Part shown: positions 25,001-42,945 of the stretch, one piece after another
How positions within the stretch are numbered: position 1 is the stretch's first letter
How the letters are laid out: each line of letters starts with the position of its first letter
NCBI RefSeq assembly: GCF_026914265.1
Contig: NC_069125.1
Coordinates: 66,887,479 to 66,951,478 of the forward strand
Direction: 5' to 3'
Source: Mya arenaria
Taxonomy: Eukaryota; Mollusca; Bivalvia; Myida; Myidae
Length of the DNA stretch: 64,000 nucleotides
Notes under the pieces: model-generated
Databases searched by the model: none
What the model saw: only the letters and a program-made list of their open reading frames with translations
What the model was told of the DNA's origin: nothing
Program-made: the position numbers and the translations under genes

Positions 25001-28000
25001 TTACAACAAAAGTGTTCACACCAACCCCACCCTCTTCAGGTAGGTTACAACAAAGTGTTCACACTGCCCCTCCAAATACTGGTAGGTTACTGCAAATGTT
25101 ACACCAACCTCACCCACTACAGGTAGGATACAACAGTGTTCACACCAACCCCACCCACTACAGGTAGGTTACAACAAAGTGTTCACACTGCCCCTCCCAA
25201 TACTGGTAGGTTACTGCAAATGCTACACCAACCTCACCTGCTACAGAAAGGCTACACCAAAGTGTTCACACCAACCCCACCCACTACAGGTAGGTTACAA
25301 CTTACAACTAAGTGTTCACACTGCCCCTCCCAATACTGGTAGGTTACTGGAAAATGTGTTTACACCAACCCCACCCACTACAAGTGGGATACAACAAAGT
25401 GTTCACACTGCCCCTCCCAATGCTGGTAGGATTCTGCAACATCTATATGATATTTTCACAATCAGCTCCAGACAGTTTATTTTATAGGCATACTTTTACT
25501 GAAATTATTGTCTAGTTGTTTAAAAACAGGTTGCATTGATGATACATGTTTATATTGATTTGTTGCAACAAAGATATAGACTATCTGGAGTACACAACTG
25601 GAATTATATATCACTGGTACTTAATACCAGTTTTAGTATCTTTTGAATTAAGTGCTGGGACAACACTTTTTTATGAGCAGGTTTGTCAGCGAACCTGCAT
25701 GAGACTATATACCACACTCCGGACCAGGGTGGACTGGGCGTTTCCAGAGTCTTTATGTCCCCTGCACAGATCGACCCTTTCTATACACAGGGGTATGGAA
25801 ATTTTCAAAGATGCATCATTTAGAGTTTGGACATGAGAGTTTAAAAATGAGCTTATGAAATTAATTTGTTTCTATTCCTCTCAAATCACCATTAAAATTG
25901 TAGAATATTTTGTTTATTGCATGGCTTGTGTTAAGGGCTTCGAGTGAAAAGGTGTTATCTCCTTCGTTTTTGAATATCACATTGAACTTTTCTGCCTTCA
26001 CCCCTCCATGTTCAGCTATTCAATTTATAAATTTTACTTGTGGTCTCGTAAAATAGGGTATCCTGTCCTTTTTACAAAAACAACAACACATTTTGACATT
26101 GTCCTGTCATACATACAGTCATGCATGTAGTCAATACAGGCCACATTAATTTACAGGGAGTCACTCACCACTGATGATTTCCTTGATGAGACATGGATTA
26201 CAGTGTTTGGGTAAGTGACATACACAAATAAAGTTAAAAAAAAAAAATATGGCAGAGGATTTTAGCTCGACTTTTTGAAACACATGTATAAGAAGTGCTA
26301 TTATACTCATCCTTCATCCTTTTACAGTTAAAAGGGAGGTTGTTTTTTTCATCTTTGTCATAAACCAGTCTTTCAATTGACCTGATACGTCACACAAATG
26401 TTCAAGGTCATTCATAAGAAAAGTAAGGCAACTCGTATAAGATCCTCAATACAAATATCGCCCCTGAATGACTTGTTTTAGACATTGACATTCTACCCTA
26501 GTGCTCAGTGCCTTCAGACAAATATGTTACATACCTGGCACTTCTCATTGATCTGAAGTTATGGACCCTGACCCTGGGGCTTTAAACTGTTACTTATATT
26601 GAACTTAAATTTAAGATTAAAAACTAAGTGCTTTGATTGGCATGTATATTTAGCTGACAATTATGCTGAATGGAATCACTGAAGCATTTCTAAGGATAAG
26701 GATAAGATCAATATTGAATACTGGCCCTGGATTTAGAAAGTTTGGTAAAAGTTTTACGGCAAGTAGGGAATTTTGGTCATATCTCAAATACCTTTCATGC
26801 AATTTATATAATAGTTCACTGTAGTGTTTAATTCCATCAGACAAGCAAGCAGATACATGGTTATCATTGTCATAGACAAAGCAGTTTAAAAGTGAAGCAC
26901 TCTGTCTTACTGGCAGCTCCTGTTTAACAGTATCTTTATCTAAGGCTGCATTACATTATCCATTAAAGAACGTAAAGGTATTTTATGACATTAGAAGCAT
27001 ATAACTGTATGCATCTATTTTGTGAGTCTATTTGTTTATTCTACCACATGTATGTTTAATGTTGATACAGATTTCCACCACCTGCAGCCTCCTATGTGCT
27101 TCAACAGTTCTCCCAGTATGGAAATATACTGAAACATGTTGTAAGTATATCATCCGAATACAGTTGACAAGGAAGAACATAATCTTTTATCTTGTGGCAT
27201 TTTATACCTCAACAAATAAAGTTTGAAGGGAGTTATATTGCAGTCACCATACAGTTGGTTTGTCAGATGGGGGGTATGTTGCAAAAAGTCACATTTCTTA
27301 TCAGTTGCTGCAATATTTTAAAGAACTATGGCTGTTTGTCTTGTTTTTGAAACAGTTCAACCATAACTTATTGAGAACTCTGCTTAAAGTATCTATACCA
27401 TCTTGTGCTTTGAATGCTTGTGGGGACAGTTCTCCGACAACAGCAGGAGATTTTTCAGTTTGACAGGTTCTTTAATGTTTTTCTACTTAGATGTATTTTT
27501 GTTATTTTTGAATGTCCTCTTCCTTGTCTCAACTCTTCTTTCAATAGCATGCCTTTAATTTTTATTCCTCTTAAATATCTTAATTGCCATTCAACTATCA
27601 TTTGCCAAGGATTTATTTAGAAAATAAAAGCTGGCTCAGAAGGAATTGATGTAACTAAAATGTATTTACTTTTTGCAAGGTTTGATGTTTCCAAAAGACC
27701 ACTTCTATTGCATGTTTCAGATATCGAGTGAAGGTAACTGGATGCACATTCACTACCAGTCCAAGATCCAGGCCAAGAAGGCCCTCAGTAAGAATGGCAA
27801 GATCCTAGGAAACAACATCATGGTCGGAATCTCCCACTGCATAGACAAGGTGGGCTATTTTTTGGCTAAGTTGAGCCTTGTTTTTAGGATGTAATAATGC
27901 ATCTGTCATCTGTCATTTTTCCATGGTTTAAAGTTTTAATTCCATGATGTTTATTGTCAAGATTTGTCCCTTGCAATGACAAACATGCTTTGTTGCAACA

Positions 28001-28556
28001 AGTCCATGCATTAATTTGAAATGAGTTAACATTGCTATCATTGCTGTGTATACAGAAGGTGATGGGAATTGATCATAGAGAGAAGGAAAATGAGAGCCTG
28101 ATGTTGACCCCGGGTGTCGTCCCCAACCTTGGGCTGGGCCAGGTCACCTCCCCCTCAACTCCAGGACAACTCAAGAACACGCCCATACGCCCCCTGACTG
28201 CCGCCTATCTAGCTGCAAAGAGTGAAAATGAGGTAGTCCATTTAATTTTTTTTTTCATTTTGATTTTACCTTATAGAACCATAACTTATATTAGGTATAA
28301 ACCTGTATAATGGCATTACATAGTCTCCCCTGTCTTACTCTGGAAATATATTTTCTTTCTATTCGTCACATTTCGTTCTGTGTTGGAAATCAATTCATGA
28401 AAACTTTGCTAAGGTAGATATTCATGCTTTGTACACTGTACAAGGATATGTCTGACACAACTTTTACTACATTTGCAGGTGATACAGAGCAGCCAAGCGC
28501 CAAGAAAAAACACTGGTTTTATGAGTAAAGCAATGGAATACATGTTTGGATGGTAG
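19001..28556 (+). CDS. NUP35: nucleoporin NUP35 (Nup53/MPPN family), 346 aa, 11 exons
   Basis: Role (known): scaffold nucleoporin of the inner ring of the nuclear pore; binds NUP93, NUP155 and NDC1 and touches the membrane. Exons: 19001-19028, 21112-21230, 21516-21622, 22159-22276, 23817-23865, 25681-25792, 26157-26210, 27071-27140, 27721-27849, 28056-28232, 28479-28556. All junctions are GT-AG and phases agree. Landmarks: [16 protein letters not shown] near the N-terminus; [16 protein letters not shown]; the atypical RRM from about residue 178 ([62 protein letters not shown]); [10 protein letters not shown]; and the C-terminal amphipathic helix [10 protein letters not shown] at the stop, the membrane-binding end. 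The human protein is 326 aa. The first exon codes only MMATSPDSH; it fits by phase and position and is the least certain exon. Introns 1 and 4 contain hAT-type elements. Intron 5 begins with a minisatellite made from the exon end. Confidence 0.93.
19794..20749 (+). mobile_element. hAT-type transposon remnant in NUP35 intron 1
   Basis: Ends CAGGGCTCGACATTA (19794-) and, read inward from 20749, CAGGGCTTGACGCTTA; the first 11 bases differ at one place. TAATA stands directly outside both ends, so any target duplication is short or eroded. Inside, about 20225-20390 reads [19 protein letters not shown] with Cys/His further on. This is like the RW...FPWL zinc-finger start of hAT proteins. The motif GGGCAAGT/TTGCCCG recurs near both ends (19829, 20660, 20688, 20706). 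A 103-codon frame at 19909-20220 has no known domain. There is no transposase core, so the copy is an internally deleted, non-autonomous remnant. Ends are seen; family is inference. Confidence 0.6.
22353..23733. mobile_element. non-autonomous hAT-type element with 8-bp target duplication
   Basis: 1,381-bp element in NUP35 intron 4. It starts TAGGGATGGAAACCGGATAC and ends with CGCTTCCATCCCTA, which is an inverted match of TAGGGATGGAA. It is flanked by a perfect direct repeat ATAAAAAG (22345-22352 and 23734-23741). Sub-terminal GGTATCAAGTATTCGAATAC and TGGTATCCGAATACTT also form inverted matches. There is no transposase-like frame. An exact 8-bp duplication with short inverted ends is the hAT signature; lack of coding makes it non-autonomous. 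Confidence 0.78.
23845..25440 (+). repeat. 42-bp minisatellite containing the NUP35 exon-5 splice donor
   Basis: Units of about 42 bp of the type CCAGCCCCTCCCAATACAG / GTAGGTTACAGCAAAGTG / TTCACA run for 1.6 kb. The first unit is the last 21 bases of NUP35 exon 5 plus its donor and following intron. The left part (23930-24420) also has a 165-bp higher-order period: GTAGGATACAGCG at 23950, 24115 and 24280. About 17 units contain CAGGT(A/G)GG-like donor sequences by eye. Because 42 and 165 are multiples of three, open frames run through many units (for example 24003-24323 and 24784-25167). These are not taken as genes. Confidence 0.92.
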
Positions 28557-29470
28557 CACAACAGAACGAAAAGGACACTTATTGGGATACTTATACACAG
28601 GGCTTCTGTTTTAGACAGATTGCCACCACATTAATTCCCCCAAAAAAGCCAAAACTTTCAAAGTAAAATCCTTGGAAGTACAAAAACCTTCGTGATATTG
28701 GATAAAACTTACAATGGTGAATTCATGGCTTGGATGCTCAACATATTAAAAACCTGCTGCCAATCTTACTTTAAGAGCCTTCTACAGTGCAAAAGTTGTT
28801 TCAAAAACCAAAACAATTAATGTTTAAAAAAAATAATTTTTAGGTTCAAAACTTAAAAACCTATATGAGATCTATTGCAACATGTGTAGCTGTGATTAAG
28901 AGTTGAGTAATTTTTATGGAAAAAGATTTTCCCTCATTTCCAATCAGGCATTTGCATTTTTCTTGAAAAGCTTTTATACAAGTATATATGTTTTTGTGTC
29001 AAATTAGTCAATACTACCCAATCAACAATGTCTTGTCACATTTTGGTGATTGCTGCTTCTTTAAGAATGATATTTGCAAAGGGTCAGTTTTAAATTCTTA
29101 ATGGAAGCTGTGCTTAAACGCCGTGATATTTGTGATTTAGATTTAGTTACTAAGGTGTTCATATTTGTTTTAAACTTTGCCATGTATGGCAATGTGCAAT
29201 ATCATTATATATAAGCAGTTATGAGAAAATATTTGTAAATCAGGACATAGTAATGATATGTTTATCAAAGATTGTGAATATTGGTACATACTTGAACTGC
29301 AAACAATATTCACCAATTCTATAAAAAAAAATTGGTAGTTCTGTTAATTTTTTCCTTATATATTTTATTGTAAAACAGCTGTATTTCATACAAATTTTAA
29401 ATATGGCGTATACATGTAAAAACAATTATGAATTGCTATACATTTAGCAAATTAGCACATACACGTACTC
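28557..29470. other. NUP35 3' untranslated region and downstream
   Basis: AT-rich, without protein-like frames. The NUP35 3' UTR starts here and probably continues through the minisatellite, since no strong poly(A) signal appears before about 30.2 kb. Confidence 0.4.
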
Positions 29471-29479
29471 ATGTCATTT

Positions 29480-29661
29480 CTACAGCAAAACTGTTGTGTG
29501 TTTCACATTCTGTAGAGTGGTATACAGCAAAATCATTGTGTGTTTCACATACTGTAGAGCTGTCTACAGCAAAACTGTCATGTGTTTCACATACTGTAGA
29601 GCTGTCTACAGCAAAACCGTTGTGTGTTTCACATACTGTAGAGCTGTCTTTAGCAAAATTG
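29480..29661 (+). repeat. 42-bp minisatellite with hairpin units
   Basis: Four to five units of AGCAAAACTGTCATGTGTTT + CACATACTGTAGAGCTGTCT + AC. Each unit contains CTGTAGA-GCTG-TCTACAG, a 7-bp stem with a 4-base loop. The first unit is more diverged (ATTCTGTAGAGTGGTATACAG). The 14-codon period leaves an open frame at 29428-29667, taken as a by-product. Confidence 0.88.
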
Positions 29662-30511
29662 TTTTAGAAGTAAGGGTTTTGGTGATATTTTTTAATCAAA
29701 TGTTATGAAAATTGGCTGAAATAATGTTTCTTCAAAAACAACTGGACAAAATGATTTTAAACTTTCCAAATGTCTTAGGATGCTCGACACTAAGTTATGC
29801 ATTTATTTTTATTTAAGTTATGTTTTTGTTTTATATTTTTCTTAAATTATTACTTATTGAATTGGAAAATCATTTTTCTATCAACCTTCTTTCAGTATTA
29901 ATTGTGAGGTCCAAAAATACTTACTTCAAATTTCATTGTTAATTGTTAAATAACATAGAAAAATATTGTAAAAAAAAACTGAGTTCTATAGTTCTACTGT
30001 ATGTGAAATGCACAGACCGAATGTTTTAGAGAGCGAACTGCATAATAATGTATTCTAAAAATGTCAGGCCTGTTGAGCATTTCTACATGTATTCAAATTA
30101 TTAAGACTGAGGTGGATTGCTCTCTAAAGAATCTGCTACTCAGATTTATACCTTACACATGGATGTAGTATAAAAAAATTATGAGTCAGAATTTGCAATT
30201 GCATTTTAAGTTTGAAAGCATCATTTTGTAAATAAATTATAAAGCAGTTTCATTATATTAAACATCACTTTCAAACATTCATAATAAGTGTATACTTGTT
30301 TGTACATTTCTTCTGAATCTGTATACATGTATGATAGTTTTATGAGGTTAACTGATGTGTGAATATCAGATAACATGAACTGATGGATATAACTATTGTC
30401 TTTCAGATACTTCATGTACAACATACATACATGTTCAGTAATCATGTTGTTAAATGGATAATATGTGTGCCTTCTAACATTGATTCGTCAGTATCACATG
30501 CATTTGTACAA

Positions 30512-30529
30512 AATAAAGGTGTGAATAAA
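30512..30529 (+). promoter_or_regulatory. NUP35: paired poly(A) signals, probable NUP35 3' end
   Basis: AATAAA at 30512-30517 and again at 30524-30529, about 2 kb after the NUP35 stop. If used, the 3' UTR includes the 42-bp hairpin minisatellite. Confidence 0.4.
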
Positions 30530-30559
30530 AAAACAATTTTGCAATTTTAACGTCATCTG

Positions 30560-31330
30560 TGTTTGATATTGTCATAGCTTGGTGTCCTTGTCCCATGCAA
30601 AAACTTGGAATTTTGGTCACAGAGTTGATAACGGACCAAAGATTCCAATCCTGTCAATTTAGTTTGAGTATGAAGGATTCAGGCCCAAAGCAGTGCTAAG
30701 AGAATTCGACCTCTGTTGAATTTTTTTCTTAAGTCATATATCAACTTCAAGATCCTTCTTACTAATTAAGTGCCAAATTCCAGCAAAAACAAACTTGACA
30801 ACTGTACAGTAGCTCTCAATCCTGATTTCGGGATTTCAGGATTTATCCAAAACCTTATTACCTTTGTTTGCCATAACTCAAAAACCATTAAAAGATATTT
30901 CAATGAAGCATGTTGCTGGAGACAATACACTCACATCTAAGGCAAGTCCCATAACTATTGAGTGATGATTATTAAGTTAGGCCCTTTTTTGACTGAGAAA
31001 TAGAATGCCTTTACTATCTTGTATCATTTTGGTATGATTATTTTGTAAATTTGATAGCTAGAAAGAGGGAATAGCTGCAGTAAAACTAGAGGGAGAGTTA
31101 TGGAACCTGATATACCTGTAATAATAATGGTCTTAAACTATTGATACAGACAGTCCAGAGGATCCCATACAACAATGTCGGGCAAACCAAGTCTGCTTTA
31201 TGATCCAAACCTTCTATACAAAATACAACCGGTTGAAATAAAAATTGGACCACTCCTGTCAAACTATTTCCAAATCATTATATACATCTAACTAGATTAA
31301 TTATTGTTTCAATGTAGCCAAATAGTGAAA
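30560..31330. repeat. probable dispersed repeat region
   Basis: Sequence such as CCATAACTCAAAAACCATTA and TTAGGCCCTTTTTTGACTGA is of the kind found in dispersed, non-coding bivalve repeats, by memory. There is no open frame. Part of the motif style recurs near 26340-26480 in NUP35 intron 7 (TTCAATTGACCTGATACG). Confidence 0.3.
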
Positions 31331-31379
31331 GATGGCCTGTTCCTTGCAGCTATACATCAGATTGGCACCAAAAATATTT

Positions 31380-31452
31380 TTTTCTGTAACAAATCGAACA
31401 TGTGTCGCCAAAATTGCAATCCAGTGGTGTATCCACTGTGCTACGAAGGCTA
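31380..31452 (-). repeat. tRNA-derived SINE head
   Basis: On the minus strand 31450 starts GCCTTCGTAGCACAGTGGAT. This has an A box (TAGCACAGTGG) at the tRNA position. A B-box-like TGTTCGATTTG lies about 40 bases further on (near 31400-31390). Spacing and order match an RNA polymerase III internal promoter. The stems do not pair well enough for a working tRNA, and AT-rich sequence follows, so a SINE head fits best. Confidence 0.5.
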
Positions 31453-31969
31453 ACCCTAAACGGTTGTAATATCTAAGCTATATATACCTAACTTGGTAAA
31501 ATCATGTTTTAACATCGACTAGCCTATCACGCATAAGGAATTAATTCTACTAGGTAGTCATACTCCGGTACCTAGTAATCTTTTTTAATGAAAACAAAAC
31601 AAAATAACTGCGAAAATAGATTATTTGTAAACTATGTGGTACTTCAGTTAGTAAGTTTCAATGCATTGTACACATCTATATCAAATTTATGTCAGTTTTT
31701 CGACAATTTTCTCTCTTTTTTCGCTATTTCATCATACGGAGTGCAGTCCCTTTAAATAAAACAGTTTAAGCAAAGGCTGTCCTAAGGTTCACAATCTTGC
31801 GGTCTGTGTGTGATAATAGATTTTTTAAAGCTTTTATCCCCTGTCGAAACAAAGTTTATTTTCAGAAGGGGTATATTGTTTTGTGTTGTCCCTTCATCCT
31901 TCTGTGCTTTCATTTTTCTATCCCTCCTGTCTGTCTTTTTTTCTCTCTGGAACCATATCATGGCAGGAT

Positions 31970-32830
31970 TTTAACAGATTATGTTCAAATTTGATCTGAA
32001 TGGGTCAGAATGTTCCACTTGATGAAATCTCGACCACGTGTAAAAGTGGGTCATGCGGGGTCAAATACAAGGTCACTAGGTCAAATCTTAGAAGAAAAAT
32101 GTAACACACTAGAGGCATTATATTTGGTTCACAATTAATCACTTGATGAACTCTTGAATAATTTAAAACTGAGACAGTTGATAAAAAATATATTTTGTCT
32201 GGAACCACATCATGATTATGATTGTTATGATTATGTTACCCTTGATGAAAACTCACCACAATTTAAAGTGGGTCACATTGGGTCAAAAACTAGGTCAAAT
32301 CTTTAAAAAAAATCAGGCAATATATCTGGTCCAATATTTATGAATTTTAATCAGAATATTTTCCTTGATAAAATCTTTGACTTGTTGAAACTGGGTCACA
32401 GGAGGTCAAAATCTAGGTTACTTAGTCATATCTTTGAAAAATCATGTCTGGAACCATTTAGTGGTATTGATTGATCAGAATTTCTTCAATCTGTGGTCAG
32501 AATGTTCAGTTGATGTAATCTTTTGAGCCTTTAAAAGTGGGTCACATGGGTCAAAGACTAGGTAATGAGGTCAAATCTTTTGGACAAACAGAGGCAATAT
32601 TCTTAATGACACTTAATCAGAATATTTGCCTCCATGAAATCTTGGCTTAGTTTGAAACTAGGTCAAATGGGGTCAAAAACTAACCATCAAGTCAAATCTT
32701 AGAAAAACCTTGGGAACACTAGAAGCATTATTTTTTGCAATATTTCTGGTGCCATCTTCAAAAAACTTTAGAATACTGCCTTGATTAACTCTTTTATTGA
32801 AACTGTATACTGTAGGGTGAAAAATTTGGA
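31970..32830 (+). repeat. diverged tandem repeat rich in GGTCA words, about 5 units
   Basis: A unit of about 140-190 bp recurs: CAGAATGTT...TTGATGAAATCT, then AAAGTGGGTCACATGGGGTC, then AAAACTAGGTCA..AGGTCAAATCTT, then a GGAACCA/AGAGGCA segment. Copies begin near 31995, 32230, 32350, 32480 and 32610. Each unit holds several GGTCA half-sites. Non-coding. Confidence 0.7.
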
Positions 32831-35138
32831 AACACGTGATTAATAATTATAGTGTTATTATTGCTGTAATTATAAACAAACCCAGGAAAAAATGACTTAA
32901 TGAATTACAATGAATATATTATATGCTTTCCAGTGATTTATAGAGATTTATCAGTGAAAGAAAAATGGTATTCCACTGTTTTATTATGTAAAAGAGGAAT
33001 TACTCCTATGTAATTGAATCAATTTATCTAACAATAAAGCACATGCTTTTCACTTTGTCGAATCAGGTTGGATTCCTAGCCAGTTTGGTTTCTGGTCACC
33101 AAGCCAGACAAGTACATTGGTATTCCACTGTTTCAAACAGTGAAAATAAATATTTGTTACTGTCTTGAAATTTTAGCTCGCTCTCTTTTCCAGATCAAAC
33201 ATCAATTTGGCATCCTTTTCTCAAAAAAAACTACAATAACTTGTCATTTTATATATTTTTAGGCATGTATTAAAAAGGAAAACTGTTTGTGATCACAAAA
33301 TATTTCACCTTGTGAATACCAAAAGTCAATATTTCATGAGTGGCTATATCATGTGAAATACAGCTTTGGTGCTCACTCAATCTTGCTCTGAAACAAACAA
33401 TTATCCTCTATATACATGTACCTGGTAATGTTGTAATAAGTTATAACTTGATTCATAATCACTGTAAAATAAATTAGTTTAAACTAAAAAAAGGTTTAAT
33501 CAACACGTCATAGACAGCCCACAAACACCGTCACCAAATTTCATGATGATTGGATACTAACTATGTACTAGTACCATATGATGATTAACATTATTGATAG
33601 TTTTAGCACAGCACCTACAAGCTATATTATGAATACATGAATATCGCAATAAAAACAAGAGAAAGGCAGAAAAGCTTGAACATTTTAATACAAGTATAAT
33701 CCTTATTTATATATTATGCATGAGAGGATAGGAAGATGAAATGACAGCTACAATATGAATGGTTTGTAGAAATGCAATAAATGCAGATAAAATCACAATG
33801 TACATCTACAAAATATACAATCATGTACAGTACACAGTATTCACAATCAAAATCACAACACCAAAAATATGATTATTTGCAAAAATATTCAGAAAGAATA
33901 TATTTGTATACGCTTATATACAATATAAAGTTCAGACGAAATATAACATGTATAAAGGATAAATTATACTATTGATATTATGAAAATGTTATCAAATTGA
34001 AAAATGGCAAGTTTTACTTAAAGTAAATTCCCTTCCTTTTTTCTCTGAACAAGTAGTGTTATGTTGAGTCTTTTCAAGAGGCGTACTCAATTACTGATAT
34101 TTTCGCTGACATTGTCACATTATACAATTTTGATGATGATTTTAACATAATTCATTCACCATGCTTTCAATAGTTGACGGTAAATAGTGATTTATCATAC
34201 ATAAAAAATGTAATAAATGCAGAAGGTAAAAAGTGATTATAAATTAACAAATTGTTCACAAATCTATAATCTGCTTTACACAATTATATCTTCACAAAGA
34301 TACACAAACTATACAGTACATGAGAAAGGCTACATGTAATTATTTGGTGAAGTTATTTAAATGGCTCCTCTGTACAATAGAAGAACAATATTTTTTTGTG
34401 TACTTAGCAATTTAAATATTTAAAACTTTTAATGAGTTTAGTCACAATTTCCAGTAGAGGGGCCTAATCTGATATCAAGAATGAGTCTGTCTCTTTGTAC
34501 ACACTAAGCCTTTAAAACTAAGCGAAAGAGGAACATGAAAAAATAAACATTTTTCAAAAGTTCTGTTTTTAACAACCAATATATTTCTTCTACACCAACA
34601 TAGGACAATGCACATAAAAACATATAATCTGCAGTTTTAGTGAAAGACAGTTGTTGCTCAATATAGAAGAAGGCCTCACAACTGTCTGGCATTAGAACTT
34701 CAAATATCAAATTGCTTAACAAATTTACTCTGTAAACTTTGTGAACACAGTCTATTTAGAATTCTAGCTACCAGTACACAAAGCAAGGGGAAAGAAGCCA
34801 TTTGTACAAAAGTCAAAATAAGCACAAGCCTGAAAGCCCTGGAATGGTACTATGTTTTCAAAGCTTGCTCAAAATTTTATAAATATTAGCCAGCTATTTT
34901 GCAATTTCTTTATATTTTTTAAGTTATTTCAAATTCCGAACTGACAGGTGATTTTTAAAAAATCTTATAATCTTATTTCATTCTTCAAATATCATGGCAA
35001 ACAATTTCATTCCTGCCAAGTATCAGAAAATGAATCATATCAGGAAAGCAGCTTAAATTGTATTCACAAGTATTATGTACAAAGCAATACAATTTTACTA
35101 AATAAATACATAATATTTCACTGTATCAGATCTATCTT
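32831..35138. other. convergent spacer, nothing recognised
   Basis: AT-rich DNA between the 3' ends of NUP35 and LIX1. Only short frames are present. CAGGTTGGATTCC at about 33066 recalls a tRNA B box but has no A box. It may include a long LIX1 3' UTR if the proximal signal is not used. Confidence 0.35.
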
Positions 35139-35144
35139 TTATTT
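35139..35144 (-). promoter_or_regulatory. LIX1L: poly(A) signal of the LIX1 gene
   Basis: TTTATT on the plus strand reads AATAAA on the minus strand, about 110 bases past the LIX1 stop codon. It is the nearest signal in the right orientation. Confidence 0.4.
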
Positions 35145-35253
35145 AGTTCATTGATGTCCCAACTGCATAGTGTTATCAACAACTTCAGCATCTAAGTCCA
35201 TCCCAACCAAAGGCATTCGCATTTGCGAGTCAGTATGTTTCACATGTTACTGC

Positions 35254-42507
<7,254 letters not shown>

Positions 42508-42894
42508 TTATATCAGGCTGCATGAGTACAATATATATGGAATGCATTTATGTATGGTAAATATTGCACAATTAAGATCAACACCATTGGATATCATTGT
42601 TTATGGGTCCAGCATTTCGATTCACATATCACACTTCACAATAAAATCTTCTTGACTATTTATTTTATAGCGTTTTTTCACAAAGATTGCATTTATAAAA
42701 TGTCAGTGATATAGTTTTCTGTCACATTCAGGTTTTATCGAAAATCTTTCAAACATACACCAGTATACGTCCAAGTATTTCACCGTGGCTAAAGCACGTT
42801 TTATTCCAAATCTTAAAGAATCGAAAGAAATAAGTTATCTCTAATGAACAAAATTCTTGGTTCAAAATAAAAAGCACCACAATTCTATTATTTT

Positions 42895-42945
42895 ATTTAT
42901 TTATAGTGTGTTCTGTTATAACGGCTCAGTTATAACGGCCTCCTC
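42895..42945. repeat. possible end of a Tigger/jerky-type mariner relative
   Basis: GTGTTCTGTTATAACGGCTC followed by AGTTATAACGGCC carries two TTATAACGG words in tandem. That is the style of pogo/Tigger terminal repeats. I could not find the opposite end, so only a fragment is proposed. Confidence 0.3.

Noticed and set aside
23845-25440. CRISPR-like array
   Set aside because: Units are contiguous with no unique spacers, in an animal gene intron.
24003-25487. Long open frames across 24.0-25.5 kb as a proline-rich repeat protein
   Set aside because: They exist in several overlapping frames only because the minisatellite period is a multiple of three. No start context, splice signals or codon bias support them apart from the exon-5 extension noted.
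29428-29667. Repeat-encoded frame VSHTVELSTAK as a gene
   Set aside because: It is the translation of a 42-bp minisatellite in probable UTR; two frames are open at once.
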